A stretch of 64,000 nt of DNA from Leuctra nigra (taxonomy: Eukaryota; Arthropoda; Insecta; Plecoptera; Leuctridae): NCBI GenBank assembly GCA_934045905.1, contig OW203769.1, positions 16,461,705-16,525,704 on the forward strand, in the 5' to 3' direction. Below are positions 13,001 through 25,000 of this stretch, in pieces. How positions within the stretch are numbered: the first letter of the stretch is position 1; every line of letters starts with the position of its first letter. The position numbers were made by a program, and so were the translations under genes. The notes beneath the pieces are model-generated. The model ran no database searches. It was not told the origin of the DNA and saw only the letters and a program-made list of their open reading frames with translations.

Positions 13001-16000
13001 ACAGAAAATTTTAAAAGAGATAAAATGAAGAAAACACTCCTATTTATATGTAGCAGAGCTTCTTTTATTTCTATGTATTTTGGTTCTCCTACGTTCCCAA
13101 TAGACATTTTGCGTCCAGCTTATTCCTTATGGGACTAAAATTCTTTGCATACTTTCGATTAAAATCACGTTTTTCGATTTGCTGTTCTCACTATCACAAC
13201 CGGATTGGTACCTTCTCATATGTCTTACAGATATTAATAGTTTGATGTGTAATTATGGTAAAATTTTAATTTCTGACCGTTGCCCCCCTTTAAGACTCGT
13301 CGTCCGGGTGTTCGCGGGTATACCGATCGTCTCATCCACTCATTGACGCTCGGTGGTGTGATTTCACTGCCTCCTACATAACTGGTCGCTGTCTGAATGT
13401 TCAGCTGACCGACATTCACCAGGCCGTGTCCAAGATGGCCGATGTAAACAAACGAAGAACTGTCAAAATGTGTTTCAATGACAATTCTCGACTATTTACA
13501 CTAAAAAACGCTTGTTTATGAATTAAAAACATGATAAAAGTGTAGTTAGTGTTTTATTTATTATTAAAATCAGTGTAATTGTGACAGATTCGTGTTATAT
13601 GAACAAAGCAAGTGAGTTTTTCAATGAATTGACTTTTATTATTTAACTCGAACTGCAATTGAGAATTTAGAAAAGGAAGAACTGTCGAGGTTTTAAATGA
13701 CATTGCGGGCATAATTTCTAATGCAATGGATTGTACAAGTTAATTTTCTGTATCTCAATATATTTCTAATCCTGCATCTTTCTTTAACAACTGATTTGTA
13801 TGACGTCTATTATCTTCCATAGTATGTTTATGTTTTATTTGTGTTGATATTTACAAATTTGTGATACAAAATGAAGGAGACTTCCCTATTGCGTCATTAG
13901 AAGTTGATATTACTTTCCCTCTCGGAACTGAAAGACCTCTGACATGTCCCACAGTGGCGGAGGCGCGAGGTCGTGGTGCCTCGCCAAGGGCGCAAGCCCC
14001 AGCAGACAGTGGCGTCTCGGAACTGAAACATCTGACATGTCCCACAGTGGCGGCGGCGCGAGGTCGTGGTGCCTCGCCAAGGGCGCAAGCCCCAGCAGAC
14101 AGTGGCGTCGCGGAACTGAAACATCTGACATGTCCCACAGTGGCGGCGGCGCGAGGTCGTGGTGCCTCGCCAAGGGCGCAAGCGCCAGCAGACAGTGGCG
14201 TCTTGGGACTGAAACATCTGACATGTCCCACAGTGGCGGCGGCGCGAGGTCGTGGTGCCTCGCCAAGGGCGCAAGCGCCAGCAGACAGTGGCGTCTTGGG
14301 ACTGAAAGATCTCTGACATGTCCCACAGTGGCGGCGGCGCGAGGTCGTGGTTCCTCGCCAAGGGCGCAAACCCCAGCAGACAGTGGCGTCTTGGGACTGA
14401 AAGATCTGACATGTCCCACAGTGGCGGGGTCGTGGTGCCTCGCCAAGGGCGCAAGCGCCAGCAGACAGTGGCGTCTTGGGACTGAAACATCTGACATGTC
14501 CCACAGTGGCGGCGGCGCGAGGTCGTGGTGCCTCGCCAAGGGCGCAAGCGCCAGCAGACAGTGGCGTCTTGGGACTGAAAGATCTCTGACATGTCCCACA
14601 GTGGCGGCGGCGCGAGGTCGTGGTGCCTCGACAAGGGCGCAAGCGCCAGCAGACAGTGGCGGCGCGCGAGTCTGCCGTCATCTTCCCCGACGCTTCACCC
14701 TCTCAACGCGGTCGACAAGCCTCCGAGCTGCGCTACGAGAGCAAGCTGTACGGCAAGTGGAGTCGGTGGTCGCAGTGTACGCGCTCGTGCACGACGCAAA
14801 GGAGAAGGTACATGGGGGGGGGGGGGGGGGGGGGGGGGTAGAACTCGGATGTCAGATAGAGGAATTAAGTGTCGGATATACATATTGTGTTCTGACAGCT
14901 ATTACAAGGATATATTAGGATGCATAACTCCACTTTGAATTAATAATCGAACATTTTCACGACTCCAATTATGACGCAGGCATAGGCGTTCACAAGGGGG
15001 GGGGGGGTGTAAGGGGGGCGCTTGCCCCTTCCCCCTGGATATCAGGAAAACTTAAAATTTTTGTGGAGATTTATGTATATTTTCATCAAGTGAACTCAAA
15101 ACTCAAAAAAATTAATTTCAAAGTGTCAAAAAACTAATAAATGCCCTGCGGGGCAAGGTTAGGGGGGCGCCACCCAAACCAACTTGCTGTGTGGGAAATA
15201 AAGCACCTGCTAGGCAATTTAATTTTTCAAAAAATTAACGTTAAAAGAAATTTTTTACATTTTTAAAACTGGAATTTTTTAAACAATTTTGCTCCCATTT
15301 AAAAAGTTATTCCCAGAATAATATTCGCAACCGTGACCGGGTATTCAAAAGCTGTACTTTCCCTCCTGCATCAGGACTCATGTGTTTGAAATGCTGCCTA
15401 CAGACTGTGCAAGCGGCGAGACCTGTGTGGAAATGACGTGATGAGGGAGACGGCCTACTGCTATCTGGAGGGAAGCTTCTGTCAGAGATGGATCTACAGG
15501 AAGATCCAGCAGACCGAGGAGGAGAACGAAGGTGCGTCACAACTCTGTCCATTCAGATACGAGACCCGGGATCTTCTTTTCAAAATATCATTTCGAAACG
15601 CTTTTCCAACATTTCGACTATATACAATTCTAAATATAAGTATAAAAGACAAATAAATAAAAAAAAAAAAAAAATGATAAATATCTTGGATATGATATAA
15701 CTTATCTACGTGACAATGATATTCAGAGCAAAATACACAAATTTCAGCATATTTGTGGGACTATAAGAAGAAGTCTAAAAAATAAATCGCGAAAGGAGAC
15801 ACAATTAAAATTCTATAATGTGATAGCAGTTCCCACATTGCTGTATGGAAGTGAAGCCTGGACATTGCGTGAGAGAGACAAGAAAGATATTCAAGCTTCT
15901 GAGATGCGCTTTTTGAGATCGGTAAAAGGGTGTCGTTTGTTAGATAAGATCAGGAATGAGGATATAAGGGCCGAATTGGGAATGAAGGAAATCAATAAGA

Positions 16001-19000
16001 ATATATCACAGTACAGGAGAAGATGGGCCGACCATGTAGAATGGATGTCGAATAAGAGAATTCCCAAATAGGCCCTTCACTATTATCCGAAGGGCAGGCG
16101 CGACATTGGCCGGCCAAGGAAAAGATGGGCTGCACCTTGAGGACGGAACGGGCTTTTAGCCCAATCTTTGCGGGTAGAAGAAGAAGAAGAAGAAGTATAA
16201 AAGACTCATATAATGTCATGTGGTTTGCAAACTCCCGTCCAATAATGTGTTTTCAATTTTATGTTATCAGAGGGAAAAATATGAATATTAGGTAATAATG
16301 AAAGAGGTATAATTGGAAAAATATTTAGAAAGCATGGTTTCTAGCTTTTTAATAACCATTCGTTAATAGGTATTGCTTTCTACTAGAAAAAAATTGTTAA
16401 AATCAAGCCGTACAAAAAATAGATCTACAGTTAAAAACGACAAGGTTTTTTCACGGTGGGGCATTCTATTTTATCTCAGAAACTAGACACGAGAAGTAAT
16501 TGAATTTTCGAGGGATTGTGTATTGGCACAAAATAATGGAAATGAGACGTGACCTATGGAGACGCCTGTTGGAGAATATATAATGTAGCTACTAGACAAT
16601 TTTGATCCATACATATTCCAGTCAAAAGCTCATGACGAAAATGATTTGCAATGTCCGTCAGTTGAGATTACCAATGTATGTGCGCAGCTGCGGACTACTT
16701 CTGGTTGGACAACGCGCACGACACGTGGAGCGCCCCCGACGAGAGAACCACTAACTACCCGGACTCCGAGGTCACCACATGCGGCGTGGGGGGAAACTCC
16801 TCTTCCCGGTCCTTAGGGAACATGCTGCGCATCATCGGGGGCAGACCCACCGCCAAGGGAATGTGGCCTTGGCAGGTGGCAGTGCTCAACAGGTTCAGAG
16901 TGAGTAGGACGCGTTCATAAGCGAGCATTCTGGTTGCTATGGTAACATAACTCGATCTTGTTTATTGTGTTGCAATTTTTCACTAGATTCATCGTATTTT
17001 AAATACAGCTGTGAAAGAAAGATTAAAAAGAAATACAGGTTGTATGAAATTAAATAAGGAATTTTATCAAGGAAGATAATCTTTACAATTATTACTTATT
17101 TACTGAAAACATCTGTCCCCCAGTTAGATTTTGGTCAGCTGTGATGTCAGATGAGATTGCCATACTGCATGCGTGTGAAAGTTGCTGCTTGACAGACCTT
17201 GAAAGTCAGCGGTGAAGATAACCTAATTAAACGCATCGTGAAGCATCGATTATTTCTTCACTATGAAACAAATTACAAATGTTTGTTTAGATCTTTGAAG
17301 TTCTTGAACATTTTGTCTAAATTTCAGGAAACTCTTTAAATCTACATCTAAAGTAAATAATGATTTACTCATCATTCACAACCTCTCACATACTTCAAAC
17401 AATATAAAGTATTCCGTAAAGTAGCAGTCAGCAGTCAGCAGTCGTCGAGAGAGGTTGTGTGTCCAGTTGCTCCTCGCAACTGGTTTGTTTTCCTGTTAGT
17501 GGGAATTTTCCTGTTAGTGTTAGTGGAATCTTGTATATCTGCGTCTCAAGTGATTTTAACTACATTAAATTACGTATTTAATTTTTAATTATGGCAGGGA
17601 AAGGGAATCAGACAAGTGCCATGAAACGCCCGACTAGAAGTGAAAAGTTGGCCGCGGTTGATCGCGTTAATGACGGCGAGTCTAAGGTGTCGGTGGCGCG
17701 GGACCTCGGTGTCTCAGAATATGCCGTCAGAGATTGGTGTAAAAAGGCAGCGGAGTCGACTACTGGAAAGTCTGCGAGCATCTTATCAGCAGAAGAAGAT
17801 GGCAGCAATCCGTGTAAAAGAGCATCTCTATCGTGTGAGCTTTGTGAAGTGAAAGACGTAGAAATTGCAAAGTTAGTGAGTGATCTAAACGAAGTTAAAA
17901 TGCAGCTTACTGATATTGTAAGTAGGCTAGTTAATGTAGAGTTGGTGGCTTCAAAGTGGGAAAAGAGTAAAGAACTCCAGAAGAAGATTGCACAACCATG
18001 TGAAAGCCAAGGGACACAGGGCGTGTCTGCAATGACTCATGTCACAAGCACGGAGAACTCGGTACAGCATCACAATACGTCACCTGTTAGAGAGCTGATA
18101 GAGGCGTTCGAGGAGGTCGAGTCCCGGTCAAGGGTGGCTAATAATTCTAATGTTATTATTAGACCAGATACCTTGATTCTAAGAGAGAAGGAGTGTGAGG
18201 TGTTAAATGATGGGAGGGGGTTGCCTTTAGAGACTGTCATCAGCGGGAAATGTACAAGTGAAAGCATCTTAAATGGCAAAGAGGTTGTAATCATTGGGGA
18301 CTCTATGGTGAGATTAGCTGGTCGAGTTAGAGCAGATATCACAGACTGTGTGGTGGCATATCCTGGGATGAGATGGCAGAATGTAGCGCAAGCGGTTGAG
18401 CGAGATGTGATCCAGGGTAAGAAAAGTCATCCAAAAACATTAATTTTACACTTTGGGACAAATAATATTAAAAGTGCTAAAAATCTGGATTATATCACAG
18501 GTGAAGCATATGATTCTATTACAAATGTAAAGAAAATATTGCCTGGTACAAAGATAGTTGTAAGTGGAATTTTGAATAGAAGAGATGTGTCTGCTAAAAA
18601 AATTAAATTACTAAATGAGAATTTATTGTGGGTCTGTGACGCACTGCATGTAAATTTTATCAATGCAAGTAAATGGTTGACTGATTCAGATTTGTGCAGA
18701 GATGGATTGCATCTCAATGTTAAAGGGGCTAGGGTGTTTGGTAAGTTTTTACACTATGCGGCTAATACAAATTGTGGACTTCAGGGAAACTAGGAAGAGC
18801 TTCAGAGGTGTTGGCTAAGAATGTTATTTCTAATAACGTTGTTATGCATGTTAATATTCAGTCCTTAAGAAATAAGTTTGAATTATTAGAAGCATTTTTA
18901 AAAGCAAATCCGTCTGATGTTGTCTGTTTATCGGAGCATTGGCTGGAAGCGGGTGAAATAAACAGTGCAACTATTCCTGGTTACACTTTGATTAATTGGT

Positions 19001-22000
19001 ATTGCAGAGATAATTATAAACATGGTGGTGTCATGATATATGTCAAGTCAGAATTAAATTCAAAATTATTTACAGCAGACATACATTTAAATGAGGATAA
19101 GCTTTTTGAATATACATGCATTGAGCTAAGTGCACCGTACGGAAACTGCATTGTTGTGTGTATATACAGATGTCCATCTGGTAACTTTTTGTTATTTGTT
19201 GATAAACTTACACTACTGTTGAATAAGCTGCAAATGACAGGAAAAAATATTATAATAAGTGGTGATTTTAATGTTAATTTTAGCTCACATTGTAATCAGG
19301 CCATTACCCTTGTAGATTTATTTTCATCATATGGATTAATTAAGCAAGTACATGATTATACAAGAATTACCATGAGATCTGAAACGTGTATAGATAATAT
19401 TTTCACCAATATGTCAAATGCCACTGCCGTGTCACTTGATGCTGGTTTGTCTGACCATTGTGTTCAGCTGTTGAGAGTAAAGGCATGTGCATCGACTGAT
19501 AGCAGTCAGGAATTTGTATACAAAAGATCATTCAGTGATGAACAAGTAAATACTTTCAAGTTGTTGATGAGTGGTGCCAACTGGGACAGCATTTATGTCG
19601 AAGAAGGTGTTAATAATATGTTTAATGAGTTCATGAGGATTTTTAATCAGTATTTTGATGAAGCGTTTCCAAAGAGAAGAGTTAGAATAAAAAGACAAAA
19701 TAAAAAAGTTAATTCGTGGTTCACTAAAGAATTAAAACAGATGTCTGAAGAAGTAAAGAGGTTGTACGTAATTTCAAAAAGAAATTTGGTGCACAAGGCA
19801 CGATATTTAAAGCTGAAGAAAGATTACACATTGGCCATTAAAAATAGTAAACGTAATATGAACATAACATGTATAAATACGGCAAAAAACAAGTCAAAGG
19901 CTGCGTGGAATTTAATAAAGAGTAATATGAATGATTCAAGTTTGTGCAGCTCAAGAAGTGGGGATATTAAGCTGGTTCATGAGGGGAGGCACATTAACTC
20001 AGCTAAAGAAGTTGCTAATGTATTTAATGACTATTTTAAAAATGCGGCAGATATTGTTTTGAAGAAGAGCAAGGAGTCGAACCAAGGAATTAGCAACAGT
20101 TGTGGTAGTTACATCCAAAATATAAGCAGTACCTGTAGCGGTAACAATTTTTTCTTGTATCCTGTTAGTATGAAGGATGTCTATGATGTAATAGATAAAG
20201 TAACGCATAAAAAATCCGCAGGATTTGATGAAATTCCTTGTCATATTGTTAAGTATGTTGCAGGGTACGTGGCAGAGCCTTTAGTTTTCATTATAAATGA
20301 ATCATTCTCGTCAGGTGTGTTTCCTGAGAATTTGAAAAAAGCAGTAATTAGTCCTTTATTCAAAAAAGGTAAAAAAGACGCGGTAGAAAACTACAGACCG
20401 ATAGCCTTATTATCAGTATTTTCTAAAATTTTTGAGAAGGCATTTTATAACAAGTTAATACTATTTTTAGAGAAATTTGACCTGCTATCAGATTGTCAAC
20501 ATGGATTTCGTAAAGGAAGATCTACTACTACTGCCATAAACAATTTGGTTAATAAAATATATAATGCATTGGATAATAAAAGTCCAGCCGTTGGAATATT
20601 TTACGATTTTTCGAAAGCCTTCGATATGGTTAATCATGACAAATTAATGAATAAGTTAAAACACTTTGGTATTGTGGGAGTCGCCAGCAGTTGGATTAAA
20701 TCTTATTTAACGGAAAGAAAACAGGTGATAAAACTAGTGACTTCTTCAGGTGTTAATTTTTCTGATGAAACTACTGTTAATATAGGTGTTCCGCAAGGTT
20801 CGACAATTGCTCCTCTAATATTCATTTTATTTACTGGCGATTTGACACATTGTATTCAAAAAGGAAATTTAACATTATTTGCTGACGATACTTCTCACTT
20901 CTTGAGCAATGATCTTGATGATAGGTGCATGGAAGTACAGCAATTGGCTAGTTGGGTTGTTAACAACGACTTGTGTTTGAATGAATCTAAGACTGTTATG
21001 CTTCAATTTTCTCAAAGTACTAATAACAGTAATTTGTCCAGTCCATTAATTTACTTAAATGGGAGAAGTATATTGGTACAAAATTCAACAAAGTATTTGG
21101 GCATTACATTAGATAGTAAATTAAATTGGAAAGAACACATTTTTAATGTAGGTAATAAAGTGTCTTCCGGTTGCTTTTTGATCAAAAGAATAATGCAAAT
21201 TTGTAATTTTGAGGCAGCTAAGTCCGTTTACTATTCCTATATTCATTCATTTATTTCTTATGGAATTGTGTTGTGGGGTCATTCCACACACACAAAAAGA
21301 CTTTTTATTTTACAGAAGAGAGCTGTTCGGTTTCTGGCCAGTGCTAGTTACGATCCGTGTACTGCTGGTGTTTACTTCAAAGATTCATGTAGACCACTTT
21401 TTATAAGTTTTAAAATTCTCACTCTTCCTTGCATTTATATTTATAATACTATTATGTTCGTGATAGAAAATAAGCATTTAACAATTGATAACAAGGAGGT
21501 ACATAATCACAATACCAGGTTAAATTATAATTTAAGAGTATGTTCAATGAACTCTAAATCTAAGTTTAATAATAAGTGTCCAGTCGCAGTTGGTGTCAGT
21601 CTTTTCAATAAATTGAATTCATCATTAAAATCTAAAATTGACTATGAGAGATTGTATATTTTTAAATCATCACTGAAAGAATTTTTAATTATTAATTGTT
21701 TTTATTCAATTGACGAGTTTCTCAACGCAAAATGTTTATAGTTATTATGATTTCTTGTACAAGCCTGAATTTAATTTGTTTGCTTTACCTAATTGTTATG
21801 TAATTGACGTGTCCAATATCATTTGTATATGATCAAATAGGGATTAATAAAACTTGAAACTTGAAACTTGAGCACAATGTTTGTCACTAAAGCTGATTTG
21901 AAAAATAATCTTCCAGTTTGGGTGTCAAAACGACACTGTGTAACTTCCAAAAGAGGTGAAAGTGATGGCAACTAATGTTATTGAATATCGCTGAGAATGT

Positions 22001-25000
22001 GTATGATTTCTCACGCCAGGAGGCGTTCTGTGGCGGGACTCTGGTGTCCCCGCGCTGGGTGCTCACGGCTGCGCACTGCGTCAGAAAGCGGCTCTACGTG
22101 CGCATCGGCGAGCACGACCTGGCGGTGAAAGAGGGAACCGAGACTCATATGTTGATTTCTCCCACCAGGAGGCGTTCTGTGGCGGGACTCTGGTGTCCCC
22201 GCGCTGGGTGCTCACGGCTGCGCACTGCGTCAGAAAGCGGCTCTACGTGCGCATCGGCGAGCACGACCTGGCGGTGAAGGAGGGAACCGAGACTGAGCTC
22301 AGGGTGAGACATCTAGGGTAGTTGCATATCTCTGGTAGATATGGTAACTCGATCTCGTTTGCTTTGCTGGAGGACAGGACTTTGTTGAATAGTTTCATTG
22401 TATTTTAGATACAGTTCTTAATGCGTTCGCTTCTTTATGGTTTTAAAAGCTTGTGATAAAACCAGTCTTGCAAATCACCCCTCTGTATACAAATATCTAT
22501 ATTTTCAGCTACTAACTATGTCTGTGTACGACTAGTACTCGTATAGAGGATACATTTTATCAGGACATACAGAGTTGACTATACTCCAGTTTGTGGCTTT
22601 ATGTAGTAGAGTGATCTTCAAATAATTGAATAAAATACGAAAGACAACGATAAACGACGCTATCCTCGACGCCTTTGTTGCAGATCGAGTACGCCGTGAC
22701 GCATCCGAGCTACGACGCCGAGACGGTGGACAACGACGTCGCTCTCCTGCGCCTGCCGACGTCGATCACGCCGGACCGGTACCAGGGGTTTGCGTGCCTG
22801 CCGAGCTACAGACAGGCGCTGCCCACGGCCAAGTACTGTACCATCATCGGCTGGGGCAAGAGGGTCAGCTCGGACACGTACGGCACGGACGTGCTGCATG
22901 AGGCCAAGGTATGTGGAGGTGGAAGTACACGCCGGACAGGTACCAGGGGTGTGCTTGCCTGCCGAGCTACAGACAGGCGCTGCCCACGGCCAAGTACTGT
23001 ACCATCATCGGCTGGGGCAAGAGGGTCAGCTCGGACACGTACGGCACGGACGTGCTGCTTGAGGCCAAGGTATGTGGAGGTGGAAGTACACGCCGGACAG
23101 GTACCAGGGGTGTGCTTGCCTGCCGAGCTACAGACAGGCGCTGCCCACGGCCAAGTACTGTACCATCATCGGCTGGGGCAAGAGGGTCAGCTCGGACACG
23201 TACGGCACGGACGTGCTGCATGAGGCCAAGGTATAGCGACACGGAGGTGGAAGTGGAAGTACAACACAGGCAGAACGAACGTCACCGTGATTATTACGCG
23301 ACCGATTTTGCTTCTTTTTGTAGACACTTTTTTGGATACGATTAGAGACGAAACGGGTTTAAGAAATGATTTGAAATTTTAATCATGATTAGATAAAGGA
23401 CATATTTAGGGTTATGAAATTGGTACATTTTAATTTTTTGCTGATAAAAGATACCAAGGGGGCCGGCTAAACGTCCCATCCGAAGGACGGTGTGACATTC
23501 ACAGCACGGGCCTCCACAACCCGCGCCGTCGAGAGACTAATAACAGATGGAGGGAGGTCATCACACAAACCCCCAAACACCCCAGTTTCACTGGCCAAAC
23601 GGAGTTGAACAGTTACCCATCCAACTACTGACTGCGCTCAATGTTGCTTTACCTCGGTGATCTGACGAGAACTAAGGTATCCAATACAAAACGAAGCACT
23701 GTTCATTTTTCATAACACTTTTGTCTATTTTCAGTCAAATGGGTCTTGAAATTAAGACACTTGTCTAAATTTCTTCCCCCCCCCCCCCCCTCCCCCGATG
23801 GACTGTCACCTTGGCGCGGTGGTGCGAGTTAAAGGGTCAACCCACATTATAGGCGGGTCCCAACTAAGAGCAGTTCAGGGTGAACCTGGTCCCATGCCCT
23901 CCCCAAATTCGCGAGCCCCTCGGGTCGGCCTCCCCCCTCGAAATGGTGATACCCCTGAAATCGGGTTCCACGGACCCGAAGCCTCCCGTCCCCATTCCGG
24001 CCTGACCTTCCCATTAGTGCTGGACTCCTCCGGGCCGGGCTCTCTTAGGTCGACCCCTCCCCATGTCCTCCCTATTATTCAACAAAGAGAACAGAATCTT
24101 AATATGTGCAAAATGACCTCGCTGTCGACACTTAACTCTAAATCGCTCCATCTAACTGTGTGTACCCACTGCGCAGGTGCCGATCGTGTCCAACGAGTTG
24201 TGCCGCAGCGTGTACCAGGACTACCACATCACCGGCAACATGTTCTGCGCGGGCTACAAGCGCGGTCGCATGGACTCCTGCGCGCCTGATCTATCTGTGT
24301 GTCCCCACTGCGCAGGTGCCGATCGTGTCCAACGAGCTGTGCCGCAGCGTGTACCAGGACTACCACATCACCGGCAACATGTTCTGCGCGGGCTACAAGC
24401 GCGGTCGCATGGACTCCTGCGCGCCTGATCTAACTGTGTGTACCCACTGCGCAGGTGCCGATCGTGTCCAACGAGCTGTGCCGCAGCGTGTACCAGGACT
24501 ACCACATCACCGGCAACATGTTCTGTGCGGGCTACAAGCGCGGTCGCATGGACTCCTGCGCGCCTGATCTAACTGTGTGTACCCACTGCGCAGGTGCCGA
24601 TCGTGTCCAACGAGCTGTGCCGCAGCGTGTACCAGGACTACCACATCACCGGCAACATGTTCTGTGCGGGCTACAAGCGCGGTCGCATGGACTCCTGCGC
24701 GCCTGATCTAACTGTGTGTACCCACTGCGCAGGTGCCGATCGTGTCCAACGAGCTGTGCCGCAGCGTGTACCAGGACTACCACATCACCGGCAACATGTT
24801 CTGCGCGGGCTACAAGCGCGGTCGCATGGACTCCTGCGCGCCTGATCTAACTGTGTGTACCCACTGCGCAGGTGCCGATCGTGTCCAACGAGCTGTGCCG
24901 CAGCGTGTACCAGGACTACCACATCACCGGCAACATGTTCTGCGCGGGCTACAAGCGCGGTCGCATGGACTCCTGCGCGCCTGATCTATCTGTGTGTCCC

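Larger units (their letters stand above)
17424..21870 (+). mobile_element. Full-length CR1-like non-LTR retrotransposon
   Basis: Two long overlapping ORFs are followed by a short 3' UTR ending in tandem heptamers (acttgaaacttgaaacttg), as CR1/L2-type elements end in short tandem repeats rather than poly(A). The 5' limit is placed near a cagtcagcagtcagcagtc stretch and is approximate. No clear target duplication was found. Both ORFs are uninterrupted, so this copy is young and possibly active. It lies in sense orientation in the 5.1-kb intron of the protease gene. Confidence 0.85.

Noticed and set aside
13851..14681. Long reverse-strand and forward ORFs (up to 324 codons) over the 93-bp array
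   Set aside because: They exist only because the unit is a multiple of three and lacks stops in most frames. The real reading is the TSP1 exon, which is complete only at 14602-14807.
22626..23345. Overlapping Arg- and His-rich ORFs in several frames
   Set aside because: Off-frame readings of the 161-bp donor array; the true exon is 22684-22908.
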